Notes: generated by a model from the letters alone, not told the origin. DNA of 7,486 bases from Bacillaceae bacterium UBA7792 (GCA_002480735.1 DLCS01000052.1:1-7486); one strand, 5' to 3'; shown: positions 1 through 6,461, counted from the stretch's first letter. Numbers and translations: made by a program.

Positions 1-23
1 ACCGTGGTAATTTAAGGCATTAG

Positions 24-31
24 AAAGGAAG
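24..31 (+). promoter_or_regulatory. Ribosome binding site of the pseudouridine synthase gene
   Basis: AAAGGAAG lies 6 bases before the ATG at 38, a normal Bacillus spacing, and fixes that ATG as the start. The 23 bases before it show no promoter I can support; the promoter may lie outside the window. Confidence 0.7.
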
Positions 32-37
32 ATCCAT

Positions 38-916
38 ATGATCGTTACCTCCAAAAAAGGAGATTGGTTCGAATTAATCATTCCTTCCCAATGGGAAGGA
101 ATCACTTTAGAGCAATTATTTTGGGAGGTCTGGAAAGCCCCTAGGAAGCTTACCCATCAATTTAGAATGGAAAAAGAAGTCACCATCAATCATATGCAAG
201 CGAAGTGGAATATCCCGTTGAATATCGGGGATCGTCTTAATATAAGACTCTTTCAGGAGCAAGATTTTGGAGTTCCCCCAACCTATATTGAAATGGATAT
301 TCTCTATGAGGATGAGCACTTACTTATTGCCAACAAACCACCAGGGCTCAAGACCCATCCAAACACACCTGATGAAACAGAAACATTGGCAAATGCCGTT
401 GCCTTTCATTTGCAGGCTAAGGGAGAGTTTCGGCATATTAAGCATGTTCACCGATTGGATCAGGATACATCAGGGGTGATTCTTTTCTCAAAGAACAAAT
501 TAGCTGGTGCCATATTGGATAGGATGCTCGAAGAACGCCAAATAAAAAGAAACTATGAAGCGCTCGTTCAGGGTCGAATGAAAAGGAAAAAAGGAACGAT
601 CGATGCACCCATCGGTCGCGACCGGCATCATCCAACAAAAAGACGGGTCTCACCAAATGGTCAACCTGCTGTTACTCACTTTGAAGTACTGGAATTCAAC
701 AAAAATTCGACCAAGGTTAAATGTCAATTGGACACCGGCAGGACCCATCAAATTCGGGTACATCTTAGCTCGATTGGACATCCCATTATAGGTGATGCTT
801 TATACGGGAATAGCCCTACTTCCAAACGACTCGCACTCCATGCAGCGAGACTTCAATTCATCCATCCTTTTACGTTGGAAAGCATTGACGTTTCATCTCC
901 TTCAACATTTGAATAG
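38..916 (+). CDS. RluA-family RNA pseudouridine synthase (YhcT/RluD-like)
   Basis: This 292-residue protein belongs to the RluA family, which isomerises specific uridines to pseudouridine in rRNA or tRNA in the cytoplasm. Seen directly: the catalytic signature HRLDQDTSG at residues 138-146, with the family's catalytic aspartate at D141; an ANKPPGL segment at 98-104; RTHQIRVHL at 235-243; and GDALYG at 252-257. All are standard RluA core motifs in the expected order. Residues about 12-75 look like a divergent S4-type RNA-binding segment. Length fits the family (about 290-320), and the ATG has a good ribosome binding site. Bacillus subtilis has three paralogues (YhcT, YjbO, YlyB). I lean to YhcT because a YhcQ-like gene lies in the same window and yhcQ-yhcT are neighbours in B. 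subtilis (from memory). The modified uridine cannot be named from sequence. It is followed by its own terminator. Confidence 0.93.
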   Translation: MIVTSKKGDWFELIIPSQWEGITLEQLFWEVWKAPRKLTHQFRMEKEVTINHMQAKWNIPLNIGDRLNIRLFQEQDFGVPPTYIEMDILYEDEHLLIANKPPGLKTHPNTPDETETLANAVAFHLQAKGEFRHIKHVHRLDQDTSGVILFSKNKLAGAILDRMLEERQIKRNYEALVQGRMKRKKGTIDAPIGRDRHHPTKRRVSPNGQPAVTHFEVLEFNKNSTKVKCQLDTGRTHQIRVHLSSIGHPIIGDALYGNSPTSKRLALHAARLQFIHPFTLESIDVSSPSTFE

Positions 917-931
917 CCCTTCGAAGTAAAA

Positions 932-967
932 GAGCGCCCTCTATGGATATGGGGCGCTCCATTTATA
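932..967 (+). terminator. Rho-independent terminator after the pseudouridine synthase gene
   Basis: GAGCGCCC (932-939) pairs with GGGCGCTC (952-959) around a 12-base loop, followed by a weak T-containing stretch (CATTTATAT). It begins 15 bases past the TAG. The stem is GC-rich but the T tract is short, so efficiency may be moderate. Confidence 0.75.
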
Positions 968-969
968 TA

Positions 970-1063
970 AAGTATTTCTTAAATGGAAGGAGGGACCTCG
1001 CCACTCTGCTAATTTAAGAAATACGGAATCGAATTAACAAGATGGCAGAGCAAGTATTTCTTA
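970..1063. repeat. Three-copy 12-13 bp inverted/direct repeat, unclassified
   Basis: GTATTTCTTAAAT (972-984) is a perfect 13-base inverted repeat of ATTTAAGAAATAC (1012-1024), with 27 bases between them. A third copy, AAGTATTTCTTA (1052-1063), repeats 970-981 exactly in direct orientation. The middle copy can therefore pair with either outer copy, 13 bp with the left or 10 bp with the right. CTCTGC (1004-1009) and GCAGAG (1045-1050) are also complementary, in an order that would cross the right-hand stem as in a pseudoknot. No ORF lies inside. It could be a small REP/MITE-like repeat remnant or an RNA structure; I cannot assign a family. Confidence 0.6.
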
Positions 1064-1131
1064 TTCTTCTGTGTGGAGAAGTGATTAAATACCTTTTTCC
1101 CTTGATTATTTTGTCCAAAACAAAAAAACAA

Positions 1132-1153
1132 CCTTGGAGAGAAATCTCCAAGG
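1132..1153 (-). terminator. Rho-independent terminator of the peroxidase gene
   Basis: Read on the minus strand, CCTTGGAGA (1145-1153) and TCTCCAAGG (1132-1140) form a perfect 9-bp stem with a 4-base loop, followed by TTGTTTTTTTG (1121-1131). It begins 10 bases past the stop codon of the cytochrome gene. Confidence 0.93.
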
Positions 1154-1163
1154 CCTAATTTGT

Positions 1164-2228
1164 TTATTGTGGTAGTTCAGGTTTTTCATACATTGGTGGT
1201 TCACCGCTCATGCTTTCTAAGAAAGCAACAAGATAGCCAACCTCTTCATCTGTTAATCCTAATGGCTTAATTAACGCACTCTTATTCGGATGTGCGCCTC
1301 CACCTGCATTGTAATAGTTCACAACATCTTCTAATGTTGCCAGGCTACCATCATGCATGTACGGTGCAGTATGAGCAATACCGCGAAGACCAGCTGTTCT
1401 AAATGCTCCTTTGTCAACCTCTTGGTTCGTAACAGCGAATCTTCCATCGTCGCCTTCCATACCTAAGTTATAGTAGTTATGGTCAGAAAGAAGTGGACCA
1501 GCATGACATGAGATACAGCTTGCCTTTCCAACGAAAAGCTTCATACCTTCTTTAGCATCAGCAGAAATCGCATCATCGTCTCCAGCAAGGTATTTATCGA
1601 AAGCAGTATCCTTTACGACAATCGTTCTTTCAAATGCAGCTATTGCTTTGGCAATATTATCTGCTGTAATTTTATCATTAAATACTTTGTTGAATTCATC
1701 GACATAGCCAGGTACTGCACTTAATTCCGTAACTAATTCATCTAAATCCTGATTCATTTCCCCTGCTGCTGTAATCGGTCCAACAGCTTGTTCTTCTAAG
1801 CTCCCAGCACGTCCATCCCAGAAATTCTCTTTGTAATATCCCGCATTAATAATAGTCGGGCTGTTTCTCGGACCATTAAAGCCTTGGAAACCGACAAACT
1901 TTGCTAAATTATCTCCATAGCCAGCTGCTGGAGCATGACAGGAAGCACAGCTTAATGTGTTATCTCCTGATAATCTTTCATCAAAATATAGCATTTGACC
2001 TAAAGCAAGTTTCTCATCTGTCATTTCATTGTCCTCTGGAATTGGAATATCACCAAGAGGCTCGAATTTTGCTTTAGCAGCTTCTAGTTCTTTATCTACT
2101 TCTGTCTCTGTTGTTGCTGGTTCTTTCTTCTGATCGTCTGCTGGTGCACTGGCATCGTCTTTGCTATTACATGCTGCCAACAGCGCAAGAGCGAAAAAAA
2201 GAGTGAATAGTAGCTTCAAACTTTTCAT
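1164..2228 (-). CDS. ccp: Lipoprotein di-haem cytochrome c peroxidase (CcpA/MauG family)
   Basis: This 354-residue protein is a bacterial di-haem cytochrome c peroxidase, reducing H2O2 to water with electrons from the respiratory chain. Residues 1-20 are a lipoprotein signal ending in the lipobox LAAC, so Cys20 should be lipidated and the enzyme anchored outside the membrane. A charged, Ala/Glu-rich linker (about 21-55) follows. Two c-type haem sites are visible: CASCH at 94-98 and CISCH at 238-242. PYMHDGS at 289-295 supplies the Met expected to ligate the high-potential haem. W137, Q147, E157 and N122 match P. aeruginosa CcpA W94, Q104, E114 and N79 with a constant offset of 43. At the His71 position the residue is F114, so the N-terminal haem probably lacks that distal His (see findings). 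The ATG is preceded by GGGGGAT at a 6-base spacing. It is single-gene, divergent from the pit operon, with its own terminator. Confidence 0.93.
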   Translation of the reverse strand: MKSLKLLFTLFFALALLAACNSKDDASAPADDQKKEPATTETEVDKELEAAKAKFEPLGDIPIPEDNEMTDEKLALGQMLYFDERLSGDNTLSCASCHAPAAGYGDNLAKFVGFQGFNGPRNSPTIINAGYYKENFWDGRAGSLEEQAVGPITAAGEMNQDLDELVTELSAVPGYVDEFNKVFNDKITADNIAKAIAAFERTIVVKDTAFDKYLAGDDDAISADAKEGMKLFVGKASCISCHAGPLLSDHNYYNLGMEGDDGRFAVTNQEVDKGAFRTAGLRGIAHTAPYMHDGSLATLEDVVNYYNAGGGAHPNKSALIKPLGLTDEEVGYLVAFLESMSGEPPMYEKPELPQ

Positions 2229-2306
2229 TGTTTAATCCCCCAAAAATTTTTATTGGCTGAAAATTTTTCGTCGCGACTTATCCAAATATTTCATCCAATT
2301 ACAGAT

Positions 2307-2312
2307 ATTATA
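2307..2312 (-). promoter_or_regulatory. Candidate -10 box of the ccp promoter
   Basis: The minus strand reads TATAAT here, a perfect sigma-A -10, giving an expected start near 2300 and a leader of about 70 bases. No good -35 lies 16-18 bases upstream, which fits a promoter that needs an activator. The TGTGA-N6-TCACA site is then centred about 62 bases upstream of the start. Position is predicted only. Confidence 0.5.
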
Positions 2313-2328
2313 TAATTAGATTAATTAT
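2312..2328. promoter_or_regulatory. 17-bp AT-rich perfect palindrome, possible operator
   Basis: ATAATTAGATTAATTAT is two 7-base inverted arms around GAT, abutting the candidate ccp -10 box. It is not the 7-1-7 arrangement of Fur, PerR or Zur boxes. In such an AT-rich region a chance palindrome is quite possible. Confidence 0.3.
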
Positions 2329-2354
2329 TATTTTCGAGTCATTTTTGAAAATAA

Positions 2355-2370
2355 TGTGAAATATGTCACA
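2355..2370. promoter_or_regulatory. Candidate Fnr (or Rex) binding site
   Basis: TGTGAAATATGTCACA matches the CRP/FNR-family consensus TGTGA-N6-TCACA at all ten defined positions. With one flanking base each side it also resembles the Rex box (TTGTGAAnnnnTTCACAA) with two mismatches. Both regulators respond to oxygen limitation or redox state in Bacillus. It lies about 62 bases upstream of the predicted ccp start and about 50 upstream of the predicted pit-operon start, so it could act on either. Which protein binds is inference. Confidence 0.6.
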
Positions 2371-2378
2371 AAGATAGT

Positions 2379-2406
2379 TTGACACGTTTGTCATATTGGA
2401 TAACAT
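2379..2406 (+). promoter_or_regulatory. Sigma-A promoter of the DUF47-pit operon with palindrome on the -35
   Basis: TTGACA (2379-2384) and TAACAT (2401-2406) are separated by 16 bases, giving a predicted start near 2413. The perfect palindrome TGACA-N4-TGTCA (2380-2393) overlaps the -35 box, so a bound repressor would block RNA polymerase. I cannot name the regulator. No PhoP-box array is evident. Confidence 0.5.
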
Positions 2407-2555
2407 TTTTCGACAAATTCACTCCACGCAGACATGAATCTACATTTTTTTATAAAAATTTGAAGGAATTCGTTTATTTTTTACTTTTTTTAATATAAAA
2501 TTAACTAGTTTGGAAATATAAAAACTAAGGTTCACTATTTATAGGGGGTAAACCA

Positions 2556-3173
2556 ATGGCTTTTAAGAAGCAAGATAAGTTCTCAGTTTTGTTGAAAAAC
2601 ATGTCCACAAATTTAAGAGAAGGCGCGGACTTTTTTGCTGATTATAAGATTCGGAATGTGAATGACTTAAAAATATTTTTCGAAACAATGAAAGAATATG
2701 AAACAAAAGGCGATACATATGTTCATGAAACCATTCAAGAACTGAATAAAGTGTTTATCACACCTATTGAAAGAGAGGATATTCTGCAATTATCCATGAG
2801 TATGGACGATGTACTGGACGGGTTTGAAGCCTGTGCTGCATTATTTGAAATGTATTCCATGACAGAAGCAGATGAATACATGATTAAATTTGTTAAGGCC
2901 ATTAGGGCCTGTACAGTGGAAATTGACACATCGATCGATCTGATGACTACAAAAAAGCTTCATCAAATTCGGGAGCACGCGATCAAAATTAAGGATTATG
3001 AATCCAAATGTGATGGAGTGTTACGTCAATCCATTAAGCATTTATTCTCGGTGGAGAAGGATCCCATTCGCATTATCCAATACAAAGAAATATATGAAAC
3101 ATTAGAGGAAATCGCTGATCACTGTCAGGGTGTAGCCAATACGCTTGAAACCATTGTTATGAAAAATGCCTAA
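2556..3173 (+). CDS. DUF47 PhoU-like protein, accessory to phosphate transport (YkaA-like)
   Basis: This is a 205-residue soluble, helix-rich protein of the DUF47/PhoU-like family, typically encoded beside PiT-type transporters and thought to modulate them. Seen: ExxxD pairs typical of PhoU-like metal-binding helices at E49-D53 and E149-D153, exactly 100 residues apart as expected for two similar halves, and another at E184-D188. The FITPIEREDI segment (67-76) and the C-terminal YETLEEIADHCQ segment (180-191) are characteristic of DUF47. There is no signal peptide or membrane segment, so it should be cytoplasmic. Length fits the family (about 205-215). The ATG follows AGGGGG at a normal distance. 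Its stop codon overlaps the ribosome binding site of the transporter gene 12 bases downstream, so the two are co-transcribed and probably translationally coupled. A direct effect on Pit activity is inference. Confidence 0.93.
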   Translation: MAFKKQDKFSVLLKNMSTNLREGADFFADYKIRNVNDLKIFFETMKEYETKGDTYVHETIQELNKVFITPIEREDILQLSMSMDDVLDGFEACAALFEMYSMTEADEYMIKFVKAIRACTVEIDTSIDLMTTKKLHQIREHAIKIKDYESKCDGVLRQSIKHLFSVEKDPIRIIQYKEIYETLEEIADHCQGVANTLETIVMKNA

Positions 3174-3185
3174 GGAGACTTTAAT

Positions 3186-4184
3186 ATGGAGCCTATGTTA
3201 ATTCTTACCGTCCTTATTGTCATCGGGGCATTGACATTTGATTTTATTAACGGATTTCACGACACAGCGAACGCCATTGCGACTGCCGTATCAACAAAGG
3301 CACTAAGGCCGCGTCAAGCAATTATTCTGGCAGCCCTCATGAATTTTCTAGGGGCGATTTCATTTACCGGAGTTGCAAAAACGATTACAAAGGATATCGT
3401 TAATCCGTTCAACCTCGAGAATGGTTCCGTGGTTATCCTGGCGGCACTTATCGCAGCCATCGCTTGGAACTTGATTACTTGGTACTTTGGAATTCCCTCC
3501 AGTTCATCCCATGCGATCATTGGGGCTATTGCTGGTGCCGCGATCGCCGCTGCTGGTTTTGACTCTTTAAATTACAATGGTTTTATTAAAATCGTGGAAG
3601 CCCTTATCCTGTCACCCATTTTGGCTTTCGGAGTGGGATATATTGTCTATAGCATTTTTAAGGTCATTTTCAAAAATAACAATCTTGCCAAGACCAATCG
3701 TAATTTTCGTTTATTCCAGATTGCTACAGCTGCCATTCAATCCTATACACACGGGACCAATGATGCTCAAAAGGCAATGGGGATCATTACGATGGCACTG
3801 ATCGCGAACAACTATATCTCAACTAATGATGTTCCATTTTGGGTGCAATTATCCTGTGCAACAGCAATGGGACTAGGTACCTCTATCGGTGGATGGAAAA
3901 TCATCAAGACCGTCGGTGGGAAAATTATGAAAATTCGTCCTGTTAATGGAGTTGCTGCTGATTTAACTGGAGCGATGATTATATTTGGAGCTACATTCAT
4001 CCATTTGCCAGTAAGTACTACCCACGTTATTTCCTCTTCTATTCTCGGAGTTGGTTCAGCTCATCGAGTGAAGGGTGTAAAATGGGGAACAGCCCAAAGA
4101 ATGCTTATTACTTGGGTAATAACTTTGCCTATTTCTGCGTTTTTGGCGGCAATTTGCTATTTTATCATAAATCTATTCTTTTAA
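3186..4184 (+). CDS. pit: PiT-family low-affinity inorganic phosphate transporter
   Basis: This 332-residue integral membrane protein takes up phosphate (usually as a metal-phosphate complex, driven by H+ in bacteria). The inverted-repeat signatures of the PiT/PHO-4 family are present: DFINGFHDTANAIAT at 19-33 and its counterpart QSYTHGTNDAQKAMGI at 185-200. Each is followed by a second motif, IPSSSSHAIIGA at 103-114 and PVSTTHVISSSILG at 275-288. About ten hydrophobic segments can be seen from the first residues to the C-terminal phenylalanines. The length of about 330 is the compact form, lacking the large central loop of E. coli PitA (about 499 residues), as in B. subtilis YkaB/Pit. TAAGGAGA (3171-3178), spanning the previous gene's stop codon, sets the ATG start. 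It is the second and last gene of the operon with the DUF47 protein and ends before a strong terminator. Confidence 0.95.
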   Translation: MEPMLILTVLIVIGALTFDFINGFHDTANAIATAVSTKALRPRQAIILAALMNFLGAISFTGVAKTITKDIVNPFNLENGSVVILAALIAAIAWNLITWYFGIPSSSSHAIIGAIAGAAIAAAGFDSLNYNGFIKIVEALILSPILAFGVGYIVYSIFKVIFKNNNLAKTNRNFRLFQIATAAIQSYTHGTNDAQKAMGIITMALIANNYISTNDVPFWVQLSCATAMGLGTSIGGWKIIKTVGGKIMKIRPVNGVAADLTGAMIIFGATFIHLPVSTTHVISSSILGVGSAHRVKGVKWGTAQRMLITWVITLPISAFLAAICYFIINLFF

Positions 4185-4190
4185 TTGACA

Positions 4191-4217
4191 AATCGGGTGC
4201 CCACACCCGATTTTTTT
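4191..4217 (+). terminator. Rho-independent terminator of the DUF47-pit operon
   Basis: AATCGGGTG (4191-4199) pairs with CACCCGATT (4204-4212) around a 4-base loop and runs into seven T residues. It begins 7 bases past the pit stop codon. Confidence 0.95.
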
Positions 4218-4325
4218 GTTGAGGGGCCATTCATAAAAATGAACCGAATATAGCAAAATAATAAAGAATACGCTCCCTTTAGTAGGTTAAGTAGAAAAAA
4301 TAGAAGAAAATATTCGATTTAGACC

Positions 4326-4354
4326 TTGTATTCCCCATGTAAAACGAATATTAT
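4326..4354 (+). promoter_or_regulatory. Sigma-A promoter of the purine permease gene
   Basis: TTGTAT (4326-4331) and TATTAT (4349-4354) are 17 bases apart, giving a start near 4361 and a leader of about 37 bases. The -10 box overlaps PurBox 1. The leader is too short for a purine riboswitch. Confidence 0.65.
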
Positions 4355-4384
4355 AGAGAATGTGTTTTAAAAACGTTCGTGTTT
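4340..4384. promoter_or_regulatory. PurR operator: two inverted PurBoxes
   Basis: Two 14-base boxes with a central CGAA face each other. Box 1 is TAAAACGAATATTA on the plus strand (4340-4353); box 2 is AAACACGAACGTTT on the minus strand (4371-4384). The 17-base gap matches the 16-17 bases known for Bacillus PurR sites. Box 1 covers the -10 of the promoter and box 2 ends two bases before the ribosome binding site, so binding would block transcription. In B. subtilis PurR is released by PRPP when purines are scarce. A further TTCG at 4314-4317 may be a weak extra half-site. Confidence 0.75.
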
Positions 4385-4397
4385 TTGGAGGTCAGTC

Positions 4398-5699
4398 ATG
4401 TTTAAATTAAAAGAGCATCAAACGAATGTTAGGACTGAGGTTCTAGCCGGAATTACAACATTTTTTACGATGGTCTATGTCGTGGTCGTTAATCCGATTA
4501 TTTTAGCTGATGCGGGTGTTCCCTTTGAACAGGTATTTTCCGCTACCATTATTGCTGCGATTGTCGGTACCTTATGGATGGGTTTATTCGCGAACTATCC
4601 GATTGCGATTGCACCTGGGATGGGCTTGAATGCCTATTTTGCGTATTCTGTTGTTGGAAGTCATGGAAATATTGACTATATGACTGCCTTTGCTGCAGTA
4701 TTTGTTGCTGGTATCATTTTTGTTATTTTATCATTAACACCTTTAAGAAATATGCTAATTGAAGCTATTCCTGAAAATTTGAAGCACGGAATAAGCGCAG
4801 GTATTGGTCTCTTTATCGCATTTATTGGTCTACGTCAAACAGGGATTATTACCGATCATCCGACAAACCTTGTTGCCTTAGGAGATTTGCGTGATCCAGT
4901 GGCCTATTTAACCCTCATTGGCCTAGCCGTAACCTTAATACTCATGACATTGCGGGTACATGGGGCTTTATTCTTTGGCATGATTGTGACGGGAATCATC
5001 GCTTTATTCACAGGGCATCTATCCTTTGACGCTGGCTTTATCGAAAAGCCGAGCTTACCTGAAGGATTTATCGTTTCAAATCCTTTTGAAGCCGTCGGTC
5101 AGGTGGTTGAACACGGGCTCTATGCTGTTGTATTTTCCTTCTTGCTTGTGACCATTTTCGATACAACTGGAACCATGATCGGTGTGGCTCAGCAAGCGGG
5201 ATTAATGAAGGGAAACTCTTTGCCAAATGCTCGTAAAGCATTGCTTTCCGATTCTGTTGCTACTACGGTTGGGGCAATGTTTGGAACGAGTCCAACAACA
5301 GCCTTCATTGAATCATCCTCTGGAGTTTCAGCTGGCGGTCGGACAGGTCTTACCTCTGTTACCGTGGCGGCACTATTTGGTGTAGCGGCCTTCTTTGGAC
5401 CACTTGTGAGTGCTGTATCTGGACTGGCTTCGATCACAGCTCCAGCCTTAATTATTGTCGGAAGCCTGATGATGGGGTCCATCTCAAATATTAGATGGAA
5501 CGAACTAGATGAAGCATTCCCTGCGTTTCTAATCATTTTGGCGATGCCTTTAACTTCAAGCATAGCAACAGGGATTGCCTTAGGATTCATCTCCTATCCT
5601 CTGCTCAAAATTTTCAAAGGACAATGGCGTCAGGTTCACCCATTAATTTATGTTTTTGCCGTACTTTTCTTTTATCAGCTTGTATTCCTTCCACACTAA
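4398..5699 (+). CDS. pbuO: NCS2-family purine base permease (AzgA/PbuO-like)
   Basis: This 433-residue membrane transporter of the NCS2 family, AzgA-like branch, imports hypoxanthine, guanine or adenine with protons. Seen: EVLAGITTFFTMVYVVVVNP at 14-33, the APGMGLNAYF motif at 72-81, IFDTTGTMIGVAQQAG at 253-268, and the family signature GTSPTTAFIESSSG with the following SAGGRTG at 296-316. Twelve or more hydrophobic segments fill the rest. Length fits PbuO/PbuG (432-440). GGAGGT (4387-4392) lies 5 bases before the ATG. The symbol is a best guess: the N-terminus resembles PbuO (YtiP) more than PbuG as I remember them, and control here is by PurBoxes alone, without the guanine riboswitch of B. 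subtilis pbuG. The exact substrate cannot be read from sequence. No clear terminator separates it from the coat gene downstream. Confidence 0.9.
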   Translation: MFKLKEHQTNVRTEVLAGITTFFTMVYVVVVNPIILADAGVPFEQVFSATIIAAIVGTLWMGLFANYPIAIAPGMGLNAYFAYSVVGSHGNIDYMTAFAAVFVAGIIFVILSLTPLRNMLIEAIPENLKHGISAGIGLFIAFIGLRQTGIITDHPTNLVALGDLRDPVAYLTLIGLAVTLILMTLRVHGALFFGMIVTGIIALFTGHLSFDAGFIEKPSLPEGFIVSNPFEAVGQVVEHGLYAVVFSFLLVTIFDTTGTMIGVAQQAGLMKGNSLPNARKALLSDSVATTVGAMFGTSPTTAFIESSSGVSAGGRTGLTSVTVAALFGVAAFFGPLVSAVSGLASITAPALIIVGSLMMGSISNIRWNELDEAFPAFLIILAMPLTSSIATGIALGFISYPLLKIFKGQWRQVHPLIYVFAVLFFYQLVFLPH

Positions 5700-5810
5700 A
5701 GTTTCTTCTGCTTTTACAGCTTTTAGAAATCATGAAGGAAGGAGAAAAGTCCATAATAATGATGTATGGCCACATGCCTACAAATTCTGAAGTTATGGGG
5801 GTACAAGAAT
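5700..5810 (+). promoter_or_regulatory. Spacer before the coat gene with possible sporulation -10 element
   Basis: This 111-base stretch has no clear terminator. CATAATA (5752-5758) resembles the -10 of sigma-G/sigma-F promoters and partly that of sigma-K, but no matching -35 is evident. GGAAGGAGA (5737-5745) looks like a ribosome binding site but lies 13 bases from the nearest ATG (5759), which is in a different frame from the coat protein. GGGGGT (5797-5802) is the ribosome binding site that decides the TTG start at 5811. Confidence 0.35.
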
Positions 5811-6461
5811 TTGCAACAGTTTTACGGCAATGGACAACAACAGCAACCCGGTAATCAGATGATGCAGACAGGTTTTACGGGGCAAATGAATCACGGAGCA
5901 CACGAGTTACTTGATACTCACCAAGTGCTGTCCGGTTTTACAGGAGCGTTCAATGAATATTTAATGTGTGAGCAGCATATTAAGGACCCAGAGCTAATGG
6001 ATATTCTTCAGCGTCAAAGACAATTTATGACCAATGAATACAATATTCTAGTCGAGTCCTTTAGATCGGGGCAAGAGCCATCTCAGAAAACCTCTACGTA
6101 CCTTATGGATCAATCGAACGAGGTGAAATATGGCTTATCCCCGTCACAGCCAACAAAACCAAATCAAGAGCTCTCTCAAATCGGTGACAAATGTACCTCT
6201 GGGATCATGATGTCCTGTATGAAATCATTAGCTAGCTGCATGACGATGGCAGCAGCTGAATGTACAAATCCTGTCGTTAGACGTGTTCTAGCCGACAGTA
6301 TTCCGAATCATATCGAAATGGCTTATGAGCTATTCCTTTATCAAAACAAAAAGGGCTACTATCAGGTACCGCAATTTAGCCAACAGGATATGCAGCAGAT
6401 GCTGAACTCCTTCGCACCTGCACCTGAAATGCCCAATCAAATGAAACCACCATTGCAATAA
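5811..6461 (+). CDS. Coat F-domain spore coat protein (YhcQ/CotF-like)
   Basis: This 216-residue protein resembles the Coat F family, deposited in the endospore coat. The N-terminus (2-24) is Gln/Gly/Asn-rich. Residues about 28-85 form the first helical part (GAHELLDTHQVLSGF, then a CEQHIKDPELMDILQRQ stretch) and about 120-180 the second, including a Met/Cys-rich segment with C128, C136, C143 and C151. The tail (187-216) is Gln/Pro/Met-rich. Helical bundles with a HELL-type start and a YELFLYQNKKGYY-like end (172-184) are typical. I chose TTG 5811 because GGGGGT lies 8 bases before it and the protein then starts MQQFYGNG, close to YhcQ in length (about 217). An in-frame ATG at 5766 would add 15 residues but has no suitably spaced ribosome binding site. 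It is followed by a strong terminator. The exact coat layer is unknown. Confidence 0.85.
   Translation: MQQFYGNGQQQQPGNQMMQTGFTGQMNHGAHELLDTHQVLSGFTGAFNEYLMCEQHIKDPELMDILQRQRQFMTNEYNILVESFRSGQEPSQKTSTYLMDQSNEVKYGLSPSQPTKPNQELSQIGDKCTSGIMMSCMKSLASCMTMAAAECTNPVVRRVLADSIPNHIEMAYELFLYQNKKGYYQVPQFSQQDMQQMLNSFAPAPEMPNQMKPPLQ

Larger units (their letters stand above)
2229..2555. promoter_or_regulatory. Divergent control region between peroxidase and phosphate-uptake genes
   Basis: This 327-base AT-rich gap contains no convincing ORF. From left to right it holds the ccp ribosome binding site (GGGGGAT on the minus strand, 2235-2241); an AT-only inverted repeat AAAAATTTT/AAAATTTTT (2242-2250 and 2260-2268) in the ccp leader; a minus-strand -10 box; an AT-rich palindrome; a TGTGA-N6-TCACA site; a TGACA palindrome with a plus-strand promoter; a leader of about 140 bases with no recognised riboswitch; and the ribosome binding site AGGGGG (2543-2548) for the plus-strand operon. 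Confidence 0.7.

Noticed and set aside
1066..1081. Small hairpin CTTCT/AGAAG
   Set aside because: Only 5 bp with a 6-base loop and no T tract; expected by chance in an intergenic region.
2300..2330. PerR box controlling the peroxidase
   Set aside because: The AT-rich palindrome has two 7-base arms around a 3-base centre and does not fit the TTATAATnATTATAA 7-1-7 pattern.
2413..2555. Riboswitch or small RNA in the leader of the DUF47-pit operon
   Set aside because: The leader is AT-rich with no stable GC-containing hairpin or terminator-like structure I can find.
4218..4397. Purine riboswitch upstream of the purine permease
   Set aside because: I looked for the conserved three-way junction loops and an associated terminator and found neither. 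The predicted leader is only about 37 bases, and PurBoxes account for regulation.
5189..5590. 133-residue minus-strand open frame inside the permease gene
   Set aside because: It lies wholly within the coding sequence of a well-conserved transporter, has no recognisable motif, and is the usual antisense shadow of a GC-richer stretch.
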